DNA from: a virus
Strand: one strand, 5' to 3'
IMG/VR virus record: IMGVR_UViG_3300025168_000333
Location: 1 to 33,008 of that record
DNA length: 33,008 bases
In this document: positions 23,152 to 29,711 of the stretch, piece by piece
How the letters are laid out: each line of letters starts with the position of its first letter
Numbering within the stretch: the stretch's first letter is position 1
The notes under the pieces: generated by a model
What the model was told of the DNA's origin: nothing
The model's database searches: none
Seen by the model: the letters and a program-made list of their open reading frames with translations, nothing else
Made by a program: the position numbers and the translations under genes

Positions 23152-23739
23152 CTAAGCAAAGTTATCCAACAGGCAGAAATTTACCTCAGGTTTTCGCGCT
23201 TGGTCGTCACAGGTGTCTATGGGTCTACCGTTAGCTTCAGCCTCAGTTTTTATGACCTCCACGTTTTTCAGATTGTGTTGGTGCAATAGGTGGTCATGCC
23301 TCCCGCCCCTGCTAGCTGTGAGAATTAAGTTAGTCGGTATTTCGTCAAGCCTGTTCACCCAATAGGTTAGGCTCTTAGTGTACGCCCAAAACTCAACTTC
23401 AGGATTATCCCTGCATATCTGAAGCCATGTATCAAAATACGCCTGAGAATAAAAGTCACCGCTCATGTGTATTCGCACCGCTTTAGCTTTAGGAGGCAAT
23501 ACGGGCACACCTCCTTGCCTCAAATAGTCAAAGTTAGTCCACCTGTGCCCCCTGACCGCAGGGAAGCGTTCAGCGCTTGCTGAATAGCATCTATAGGCTT
23601 TGCTTTTATTGTTAAACTTTCCCGTATGCCTGTCAACTTTAACTAGGCACTCTGAAGCAAAAGGACAGGTGAAGCCGCTTGGTAGATTCCATTCGTAAAC
23701 TACACCCTCATAGTATTTCGTTTTTCTTATGAATTTCAT
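23152..23739 (-). CDS. Gp88-like phage protein
   Basis: Start ATG at 23739, giving 195 residues; a TTG at 23757 would fall inside the terminator. It resembles the mycobacteriophage gene-product-88 family: GFTCPFASECLVKVD (cysteines near residues 22 and 28), AYRCYSASAERFP, then RIHMSGDFYSQAYFDTWLQI and EFWAYTKSLTYWV, and a late cysteine pair in IDTCDDQARKPEVNFCLLDN. The conserved cysteines suggest a metal or Fe-S site, but the function is unknown. It lies between a terminator and the tail chaperone, an odd place for a non-structural gene. Confidence 0.72.
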   Translation of the reverse strand: MKFIRKTKYYEGVVYEWNLPSGFTCPFASECLVKVDRHTGKFNNKSKAYRCYSASAERFPAVRGHRWTNFDYLRQGGVPVLPPKAKAVRIHMSGDFYSQAYFDTWLQICRDNPEVEFWAYTKSLTYWVNRLDEIPTNLILTASRGGRHDHLLHQHNLKNVEVIKTEAEANGRPIDTCDDQARKPEVNFCLLDNFA

Positions 23740-23755
23740 GTGTACAAAATAAGCC

Positions 23756-23784
23756 AAAAAAAAAGCCCCCTAAATGGAGGCCTT
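23756..23784 (-). terminator. Rho-independent terminator
   Basis: Minus strand: AAG, a bulged G, CCTCC, an ATTTA loop and GGGGGCTT, followed by a tract of T (seven to nine). It lies 23 bases after the 79-residue gene and closes the P4 cassette just before the Gp88-like gene. Confidence 0.8.
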
Positions 23785-23807
23785 CAATTTGTTTGCTGTT
23801 GGTTGGT

Positions 23808-24047
23808 TTACGATGGGTCAAAGTAATTATCAAACTCCGCTTCATATCCCTTGCTTTGTATTTCTTCACAAAGTTCTGTAAGGCTTTCGGTGTCAAAAAA
23901 TCTTCCTGCCTTGCCTTGTATATTTACGCTAGACAGCCATTTGTTAAATGACACCCAACTGTGCTTTTTGTAGTACGTTTCATTTTCGTGAATATACGCA
24001 CCGTAGAAATGCCCGCAATCTGTGTATGTTATTTGTACTTTTTCCAT
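23808..24047 (-). CDS. Hypothetical protein (79 aa), cassette gene
   Basis: A 79-residue acidic protein (MEKVQITYTDCGHFYGAYIH at the start) with aromatic-rich strands followed by a helix (LTELCEEIQSKGYEAEFDNY). No known family. It is the second gene of the P4 cassette, with an AACAAACACA leader, and is followed by a terminator. A short frame on the same strand at 23708-23896 is a shadow. Confidence 0.72.
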   Translation of the reverse strand: MEKVQITYTDCGHFYGAYIHENETYYKKHSWVSFNKWLSSVNIQGKAGRFFDTESLTELCEEIQSKGYEAEFDNYFDPS

Positions 24048-24055
24048 TGTGTTTG

Positions 24056-24313
24056 TTATCGGGTTAGCTTTTGCGCTAGTTTTACGTCATTAAATAATTC
24101 CTGCATTTCAATTAATTGCTCTTTATGGTAAGCCTCTACCCTTTCGTTCATTTCAATAAATGCTTCGGGTGTTAGCTGTTGTTCTTTGGTAAATTTAACC
24201 GCCTTCAACGCTGCTAGCTTTGTAGCTGTCTTTTTGCTAGGTGCGTAGTCAAATGCTATTTGTGCAGTTTCTAACCTGTCTAAATGCTGTGTGTATTCTT
24301 TGGTGTACTTCAT
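24056..24313 (-). CDS. Hypothetical protein (85 aa), first cassette gene
   Basis: An 85-residue, fully helical, charged protein (MKYTKEYTQHLDRLETAQIA at the start) without known motifs. It follows promoter P4 with an AACAAACACAGAAAC leader directly before the ATG. Its small size and private promoter are what one expects of an early regulatory or host-takeover gene, but the sequence gives no specific function. Confidence 0.72.
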   Translation of the reverse strand: MKYTKEYTQHLDRLETAQIAFDYAPSKKTATKLAALKAVKFTKEQQLTPEAFIEMNERVEAYHKEQLIEMQELFNDVKLAQKLTR

Positions 24314-24333
24314 GTTTCTGTGTTTGTTCCCGA

Positions 24334-24362
24334 CAAAGATATAAAAGTTTTGTTACCACAAC
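24334..24362 (-). promoter_or_regulatory. Bacteroidota-type promoter P4
   Basis: Minus strand: GTTG (24362-24359), 17 bases, then TATCTTTG (24341-24334), an exact TAnnTTTG. The box TGGTAACAAAAC follows GTTG. An eight-T tract followed by CA, which overlaps the end of the terminase gene, stops exactly 10 bases upstream of GTTG. It drives the 85- and 79-residue genes. Confidence 0.85.
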
Positions 24363-24380
24363 TATTTATATGAAAAAAAA

Positions 24381-25565
24381 TTATCGTATCACATATTTCC
24401 CTGAATTGGTGTTTAGTTTTTCCATTGCTACATAGCGCAGGGCGTCCATTGCGTGATTGTTTGCATCTTCAGGAACGTTGGTTGCTTGGTTGGTTTTGAA
24501 GTCGCGCTTCCAAGCATACGACTTGAGTTCTCGTATCACGTTTACTGAATCGCGGTGTACCATTATTTGAACGCTCTTTAGTTTGTCAATACCCGAACGT
24601 ATAGAATCAGCCCCCTTCTTCACGCCCCTTATCCTGAAGCCCGCCCGTCTTATTTCTTCAATTGACTTTGGTTCTGCGCTGTCTGCTATTATTTCATCTG
24701 AACCCTTTAGACCACACCTTCGGGCAATGTCTGTATTCATAAGGTCGGTTTCATATATTAATTCCCTGACCCATAGCTTACCGTCATTGAACAGAACTTC
24801 TACCAATGCAGTCGGGTCGTGCGTAAACCCGAAATCAAGACCCCATGCACGCCACTTGAAACCTGTAGGCCAATCGCTTGTTTCTTTCCAATTGGTTATG
24901 ACCGCCCCTTCCCTACGGCTTCGCTTCCCAAGACCGTACACTTTCCATTTGAAATCATCCGCAGTACCCTTTGCGATGTTGTCGGGTGTAGGCTTATACG
25001 ATAATATCTTCTTTCTGATGTGCGGTTCTAGAAAAGTATTGTGTAGCATAGTCGAATGTATATAGACCACGTCAGGACGCTTTAAAACGTTGTCATATAT
25101 CCAATGCTCGTCAGTTGACGGGTTGTAGTCAAGAATCCATTTGCCTTTGCACCGTTGCTCAAGTTGGTCAAAATCGTCTTTACTTGTTTCAATGGCTTCA
25201 TTTAGCCAAAAGAAATCAGTTTCGATACCGTGCAACTTCTGTGAATCATCTAGCCCGTAGAACGCATAAGAAGACCCGTGATGCCTATATATTAATTCGG
25301 TTTTATTGAAGTCATCGGGATTCCATTGTTCAAGTGAGGTAAATACCTTTTTGAACGTATCTAGCACGGTTGGCTTTATCCATGTCCTACGCAGTCGGGC
25401 AATGGCAAACTGTTTAGGGCTTTGCGCTCCCATAACGTACAGGGCTTGACATATTGACCAAGTTTTGCTAGACCGTGAGCCTCCCTCAAGGACAACCCCT
25501 CTTATGTTTGGGTCATTAAGTGCAGACCATAATTCATCAAATACTTCAGTACCATTAATCCTCAT
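24381..25565 (-). CDS. terL: Large terminase subunit
   Basis: A 394-residue DNA-packaging motor with both domains. ATPase: Walker A GGSRSSKT (28-35), Walker B FFWLNEA (118-124), with the catalytic Glu in NEA, and a DYNPS coupling-type motif (146-150). RNase H-like nuclease: WGLDFGFTHDPTAL (Asp244), EIIADSAEPKSI (Asp295) and NNHAMDALRY (Asp374), three acids for metal binding. It overlaps the small terminase by 11 bases. The family looks like the PBSX/SPP1-type group, which tends to go with headful packaging, though that cannot be read with certainty. The portal is not adjacent, unlike in most phages. Confidence 0.93.
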   Translation of the reverse strand: MRINGTEVFDELWSALNDPNIRGVVLEGGSRSSKTWSICQALYVMGAQSPKQFAIARLRRTWIKPTVLDTFKKVFTSLEQWNPDDFNKTELIYRHHGSSYAFYGLDDSQKLHGIETDFFWLNEAIETSKDDFDQLEQRCKGKWILDYNPSTDEHWIYDNVLKRPDVVYIHSTMLHNTFLEPHIRKKILSYKPTPDNIAKGTADDFKWKVYGLGKRSRREGAVITNWKETSDWPTGFKWRAWGLDFGFTHDPTALVEVLFNDGKLWVRELIYETDLMNTDIARRCGLKGSDEIIADSAEPKSIEEIRRAGFRIRGVKKGADSIRSGIDKLKSVQIMVHRDSVNVIRELKSYAWKRDFKTNQATNVPEDANNHAMDALRYVAMEKLNTNSGKYVIR

Positions 25566-25956
25566 GGTCTTTGCGGTGAATTACAATTTCAATTTCACGG
25601 GGTGCGCCACCGTTTACGGTTTGGTCAATCTCTTCCTTCGGCTTACCGTACACCCTATCAAATAGAACGTCCAATATATGTATTGAACCACGCCTGAAAT
25701 CGCGCTGTGCCTTGTTCGCTATTAGTGCAATCCAAAAAGGTAGTTCATCGTTCTTGGCTAGTTCAACTAATTCGTTACGGGTCTTACCTAGAATGTTCTT
25801 AATTATATCTTGAACCTGACCTTTGGATAGCTTCAAGTTATGTTCCTCTAGGAAGTGTGCCTTTAGCACCGTTTCAATGTTTTTCGGTCTGCCTTTCGGG
25901 TTGCCGCTCACGCCTTTTTTGAATTGGTGTGGCTCTATGTTCTCAGGTTTTGGCAT
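25555..25956 (-). CDS. terS: Probable small terminase subunit (DUF5681-like)
   Basis: A 133-residue protein. The N-terminus has FKKGVSGNPKGRPK (residues 12-25), the mark of DUF5681 proteins, which often stand before the large terminase and are taken as small terminases or their DNA-binding partners. A helical core follows (ILGKTRNELVELAKNDELPF, then WIALIANKAQRDFRRGSIHI). It overlaps the large terminase and starts 16 bases after the IbrB-type gene. Function as packaging-site recognition subunit is inferred from position. Confidence 0.72.
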   Translation of the reverse strand: MPKPENIEPHQFKKGVSGNPKGRPKNIETVLKAHFLEEHNLKLSKGQVQDIIKNILGKTRNELVELAKNDELPFWIALIANKAQRDFRRGSIHILDVLFDRVYGKPKEEIDQTVNGGAPREIEIVIHRKDHED

Positions 25957-25972
25957 CGCTGTTCTGTCCTTG

Positions 25973-26488
25973 TTATTTAGGTTTCCAAGCCTTACTAAAT
26001 TCTTTGTCTTTGAATACTTCGCTCTTAGGTATTCCCGCTTTAAATAGCAGCCTCGTCACTTCTTCTTTTTCCATGCCTAACCGCTTCATTATCTCGCTAC
26101 CCTCCAAACCGTTTTCAACCATCTCGGTAACTATGTTGCTCATCTCTAGAACTCCATGCGTACCCCTTGCCCTGTTGTGACGTATGGTTGCCATTTGCTG
26201 TTGGCTTTTATCTTTTGGGGTCACCATTACAGTAGGAACTTTACCGTCTGTCAGGCTGTGTATTTCCTTATGACCTGAAACCGTCCACCTGTGGAAACCG
26301 TCAACTATTGTATTGTCGGGGTTTATGACAATTGGTTGCGTCCATCCGTCTTCCATAATGCTAATTTTTAATAGCTTTAATTCAGCGGGCGCGACCTTAT
26401 TAGGGTTGTAACCGTTTGGTTTTAGTTCGTCCCTGTGAAGCCACTTAATTGAGTTTAACGGCTGTGCTTTTAGTTTATCTTTTTCCAA
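25973..26488 (-). CDS. ParB/sulfiredoxin-fold protein, IbrB-type
   Basis: A 171-residue protein with a ParB N-terminal (ParB/Srx) domain: NPNKVAPAELKLLKISIMED (28-47), GWTQPIVINPDNT, then IVDGFHRWTVSG (61-72) with the GxHR phosphate-binding motif, followed by a helical DNA-binding-like part with an HTH-type segment (IMKRLGMEKEEVTRLLFKAG). It overlaps the PAPS-reductase-like gene by 14 bases, and a stop precedes its TTG start, the only candidate. The pair IbrA (PAPS reductase-like) and IbrB (ParB-like) is known from E. coli prophages as regulators of Eib surface proteins, but its biochemistry is unsettled. Here it is followed by the terminase genes. Confidence 0.78.
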   Translation of the reverse strand: MEKDKLKAQPLNSIKWLHRDELKPNGYNPNKVAPAELKLLKISIMEDGWTQPIVINPDNTIVDGFHRWTVSGHKEIHSLTDGKVPTVMVTPKDKSQQQMATIRHNRARGTHGVLEMSNIVTEMVENGLEGSEIMKRLGMEKEEVTRLLFKAGIPKSEVFKDKEFSKAWKPK

Positions 26489-27683
26489 AACGTTTCATTT
26501 TATATTGTTCCGAACCAAATTTCATAATCGCTTCATCAAATGATTTAATGCCTAATTTCTGTTGTTTATTCACCGCAGCGTTTTCTAAGGTTGGTGCTGT
26601 CCTACCTTTAAAGTCACCTTTGATAATTAGCTTACATAAGAACGCCCAACCCGTACCCGTTAGCGGGTGTACGTCATCGTCAGGTATTGGGTCTTTTGTC
26701 TTTTGAAAGTGTCTTCGTATAATGTCATTGATGTTTTTCTTGACCGTATTTGAGTTTACTGTGTCATAGCTTTCAAGTAGCATTTCAGCCCACTTCTTAT
26801 AAGTCGCATCTTCAGGCTTTTCAATTTTACCATAACCATAAATATCAGTATTTGCATACCGCCACGCAGTCGCAACCCCGTCAACCCTGTTTAGCATCTT
26901 GTGCCACATTTCAGGAAAACATTCAGCGTACATCCATAAGCCTCTAAGCGGTTCTTCACCAAAAGGCGGACAAACCCTTTGCGCTAAGAAGCGATTGTGC
27001 AACCCTGTTTGGTTCATTACGTCATAGGTCTTGTTGTAGTCCCAATCAAATTTAGTTACTGCTAGCCATACGTCTTCACTTGACCAATCATATATAGGGT
27101 GAGCGTGTGCAACGTGACCTTCCCTAGCAATGTAATTGTCATTCTTCTTAACAGCTACAGCCTTCATTCTTCTAAATGACTCCTGTGTTCTAACGCCTGT
27201 CATGATAACCGTAGTACCTACAGAACGGTCAGGCAATAAGGAACTAAATTCTTGAAAGGACATACCCTTCTTAAACTTCTTGTGTTCTGTTATTAGGCTA
27301 TCACTTTCAGGTAGTTCGCGCACCCATAAGTCACGTTTTTCTTTGTCCCAACAATACCAAAACGGTTCTTCATTTGAACAGGCGTTTCTGTGTTTAAATT
27401 CAAGACAATACCAATTAAATTGAACTCCTTTTTGATTAGCAACCCGATAAGCATATTCAATAGTTGGGGGGTGTATTGCTTCTTCATCAAAAAAGTTCAC
27501 AATGACTTCTTTGTTTAATTCGGCTGCAACTTCAATAGTCAAATTCAATACTACCGTACTGTCCTTTCCTGCAGAAAAGTTAACCACTACATTATCAAAA
27601 GACTCGTATAGGTATTTGATTCTATTTTTAGATTCAATATATACGTTCTCTTCTATGTATTCTTTCTGCCTTGCCCTACTCAT
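26475..27683 (-). CDS. PAPS-reductase-like (IbrA/DUF3440-type) ATP pyrophosphatase
   Basis: A 402-residue protein of the PAPS reductase/ATP sulfurylase-like family. The PP-loop is SAGKDST (37-43); next come NFFDEEAIHPPTIEYAYRVA, then GTTVIMTGVRTQESFRRMKA, and a C-terminal DUF3440-type half with HAHPIYDWSSEDVWLAV and a conserved CPPFGEEPLRGLW stretch. PP-loop enzymes activate a substrate with ATP and often move sulfur. The family resembles IbrA and, more distantly, DndC of DNA phosphorothioation, but no cysteine desulfurase or DndDE partner lies here. It overlaps the cupin gene by ATGA and the ParB-like gene by 14 bases. The family is clear; the substrate is unknown. Confidence 0.85.
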   Translation of the reverse strand: MSRARQKEYIEENVYIESKNRIKYLYESFDNVVVNFSAGKDSTVVLNLTIEVAAELNKEVIVNFFDEEAIHPPTIEYAYRVANQKGVQFNWYCLEFKHRNACSNEEPFWYCWDKEKRDLWVRELPESDSLITEHKKFKKGMSFQEFSSLLPDRSVGTTVIMTGVRTQESFRRMKAVAVKKNDNYIAREGHVAHAHPIYDWSSEDVWLAVTKFDWDYNKTYDVMNQTGLHNRFLAQRVCPPFGEEPLRGLWMYAECFPEMWHKMLNRVDGVATAWRYANTDIYGYGKIEKPEDATYKKWAEMLLESYDTVNSNTVKKNINDIIRRHFQKTKDPIPDDDVHPLTGTGWAFLCKLIIKGDFKGRTAPTLENAAVNKQQKLGIKSFDEAIMKFGSEQYKMKRFGKR

Positions 27684-28486
27684 TTTGTTCTTATTGCCTC
27701 GTCATGCTTTGCGGACACACCGTCTATCATAGTTCGGTTAATCATTGGGTGCTCAGTATCAGTAGCCCCAAAATCACTATCAGGATGAAACGCAATTACA
27801 TCCATTGAACTTTCGTATGTGTTGAAACTGTGTTGACCCGCAGGGTGCATCTTACCGTCTTCACCTTTTACAAACCCTGTTTCTTCATTGTATTCTTTTA
27901 TTACGAATATCATACCCGCCTTCAAGTCTAACTTACCAAAAGGCGTCACACATTCTCCATGACCTTTTGCAACTATGCCTATCCTATGTGATGGGTGCGT
28001 GTGTTGCGTTTGTGTTATGTTGCTAGGAAAGTGCAAATGATTTAAGCACGGGTCACCTAATTTTACAGGCGGTATAAGTAGGCTATCTGTGCAGCCGTCT
28101 ATATACTTTAAACGACCCTTTTCTTCAATAGAACCTCCAAACAAATTGTAGGCTTTGTAGTTTGTTTCAGGGTACGTTCCTGAATTGTGATATACTTCTA
28201 TTAGAATAAACTTAGAACCGCTAGTTTGGCAAGTTGTTAGTTCGCCTGTGCAACTAAAGAACATTCCTTCAGTTAGCGTTTGAGGTGCTTGGCCTGTATT
28301 GTTTAGAATTATCACGCCTTTATACACATAGCCGTAGTAACTACAGTCTTTAGATGTTCTAGGTAATTCACCGTCAATTACATTGTAGTATTTAATCGGG
28401 CTTAATTTGTGCGCTCTGTCATCAAATATCAATCCGTTATGTGAATTGTCAAAAGATATGAAGGCTGCGTTTTCTTGAATTTTCAT
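27680..28486 (-). CDS. Bicupin-like protein
   Basis: A 268-residue protein that reads as two tandem cupin barrels. The first (about 35-115) has YGYVYKGVIILNNTGQAPQT and EGMFFSCTGELTTC. The second (about 145-240) has QTQHTHPSHRIGIVAKGHGE with His162, His164 and His167 in the place of the metal ligands, then LKAGMIFVIKEYNEETGF and AGQHSFNTYESS with a likely fourth ligand His219. Cupins may be oxygenases, isomerases or sugar-binding regulators. It overlaps its neighbours on both sides by ATGA, between the ParB-like and PAPS-reductase-like genes, so joint function is likely; the reaction is not known. Confidence 0.75.
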   Translation of the reverse strand: MKIQENAAFISFDNSHNGLIFDDRAHKLSPIKYYNVIDGELPRTSKDCSYYGYVYKGVIILNNTGQAPQTLTEGMFFSCTGELTTCQTSGSKFILIEVYHNSGTYPETNYKAYNLFGGSIEEKGRLKYIDGCTDSLLIPPVKLGDPCLNHLHFPSNITQTQHTHPSHRIGIVAKGHGECVTPFGKLDLKAGMIFVIKEYNEETGFVKGEDGKMHPAGQHSFNTYESSMDVIAFHPDSDFGATDTEHPMINRTMIDGVSAKHDEAIRTK

Positions 28487-29058
28487 TTGTCTTTGTTATA
28501 TACTCTAAGTATTTCCATTAATGAGTCCTCAAGTTTTTCAAACAGGAAGTTCTTTTTAATTTGATTTAAAGCCTCCACAAGTTTCAACTTGTTTTCGTGT
28601 AGCATGACCATCTCAAAGACACTATAACCATCGTCAGACGCTTTAGGACTGCTTCCTGAGCCTTGCTCTTCATCTTCTGTAACGTTAAACATATCATCTT
28701 CACCTGTCCAAACTTCAAGACCCCAACTTGTCAACTCAGTTGCATCCCATGTATTAGCTAGGTCATCCCATTCCCACTCACCAAAGTTGACGTTGTCTTT
28801 AATTACAAATTCATTCTGTTTTTCCTGTGACCAATCGACTACTTCAACAGGGGCTTCTTTCCACCCTGCTTCAGTCATTGCCCTTAGTCGCATATTGCCA
28901 CCAAGAACAACCATATCTTTGTTGACTACAATAGGCCGAACCTTTGCCATTTCAGGAAAGTCTTTAAGCGACTTGACTAACTTCTCAAACCTTCGGTCTT
29001 TTATGACTCTAGGGTTGTTTGGGTTGGGCTTTAGTTTAGCTATTAGTGTACTCTTCAT
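28483..29058 (-). CDS. ParB-like N-terminal domain protein, no methylase
   Basis: A 191-residue protein with a ParB/Srx-type domain at the front: LKPNPNNPRVIKDRRFEKLV (9-28), LKDFPEMAKVRPIVVNKDMV, then VLGGNMRLRAM (51-61) carrying the GGNxR motif. In many phages this domain is joined to a DNA methyltransferase; here it stands alone with an acidic linker (TGEDDMFNVTEDEEQGSGSS) and a helical end. It heads the ParB-cupin-PAPS reductase-ParB run and overlaps the small gene upstream by 23 bases. Possible roles are a DNA-binding adaptor, a nuclease or an NTP-using enzyme. Confidence 0.75.
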   Translation of the reverse strand: MKSTLIAKLKPNPNNPRVIKDRRFEKLVKSLKDFPEMAKVRPIVVNKDMVVLGGNMRLRAMTEAGWKEAPVEVVDWSQEKQNEFVIKDNVNFGEWEWDDLANTWDATELTSWGLEVWTGEDDMFNVTEDEEQGSGSSPKASDDGYSVFEMVMLHENKLKLVEALNQIKKNFLFEKLEDSLMEILRVYNKDK

Positions 29059-29209
29059 CTTTGTAATTTATTAGGGCTTCAGTTGGGGTTTTGCCTTTCG
29101 CTTTTTTGCATGGTTCACCTATCCAATACGAAACCGCATCTTCACGGGTAAAACAGTACCACCAACCATCATAGATGTTATGCGTTAAATATAGGCCGTA
29201 GTCGGTCAT
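29036..29209 (-). CDS. Small hypothetical protein (57 aa)
   Basis: A small gene from the ATG at 29209, forming an ATGA overlap with the preceding stop, to the TAA at 29036-29038. It begins MTDYGLYLTHNIYDGWWYCF, and the rest (TREDAVSYWIGEPCKKAKGK) has two cysteines in all and basic residues. No family is recognised. It fills what would otherwise be a 150-base gap, and the frame has the same overlap style as its neighbours, which supports it. Confidence 0.72.
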   Translation of the reverse strand: MTDYGLYLTHNIYDGWWYCFTREDAVSYWIGEPCKKAKGKTPTEALINYKDEEYTNS

Positions 29210-29445
29210 TTCTTTTTACGCTTCGGCTTTGCATCCTCATACCATTGAAGCATGATTCTAGCCATTGTCTGTGAACTTCTTCCACAGGTGAAACACACAC
29301 TCCCTTTTGGTTGAATGTATGTGTAGGCGGCTTGGTATTCCTTTTGTTCGCTGCGGGTCATTCTACCGAAATTCACATTCCCTGCAAACCGTTCTAATTG
29401 TTCGCGGTTTTCTTTTATGAAATGCAATACTTCTTTCTTGGTCAT
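29206..29445 (-). CDS. Hypothetical protein (79 aa)
   Basis: A 79-residue basic protein, helical at the front (MTKKEVLHFIKENREQLERF) with one CxxC pair (GSVCFTCGRSS, about residues 49-59) and a lysine-rich end. A single CxxC could be half of a metal site completed in a dimer. It overlaps the membrane protein gene before and the small gene after by ATGA. The function is unknown. Confidence 0.7.
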   Translation of the reverse strand: MTKKEVLHFIKENREQLERFAGNVNFGRMTRSEQKEYQAAYTYIQPKGSVCFTCGRSSQTMARIMLQWYEDAKPKRKKK

Positions 29446-29711
29446 ATTAATTCAAATTTGTATATAAGCCTTTCAAGTAGTAAAGCAATTGAAGCGGTAT
29501 AAAGCGCAGGCATAATACCACCGCAACAGAAGCCAATTATCAACCCCATCCACCAACTAAGGCACATAGGACAATCAAGAGGCTTCAGCCCAACGTGTTC
29601 AGGTATATTAAAAAGCCCTTTTATAGCAAGGTCAATCATTAGAATTTCTACGAATATCAGTGAAAGTACTGCCGCCAATAGCGCGTTTAATATGATGGTC
29701 GATATAATCAT
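29442..29711 (-). CDS. Small membrane protein with CPxC motif
   Basis: An 89-residue protein with two hydrophobic regions (residues 1-25 and about 52-82) separated by a loop bearing LKPLDCPMCLSWWMG, a motif that recalls DUF1360-type membrane proteins. The start at 29711 makes an 80-base overlap with the sigma-like gene; an internal ATG at 29639 would shorten that to 8 bases but lose the first membrane helix. I keep the longer form with doubt. Function unknown. Confidence 0.6.
   Translation of the reverse strand: MIISTIILNALLAAVLSLIFVEILMIDLAIKGLFNIPEHVGLKPLDCPMCLSWWMGLIIGFCCGGIMPALYTASIALLLERLIYKFELI

Noticed and set aside
23708-23896. 62-residue minus-strand frame
   Set aside because: It spans the P4 cassette terminator and overlaps the 79-residue gene in another frame.
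26475-27683. DndC of a DNA phosphorothioation system
   Set aside because: The PP-loop is shared, but no DndA-, DndB-, DndD- or DndE-like genes are near, and the DUF3440-type second half fits IbrA better.
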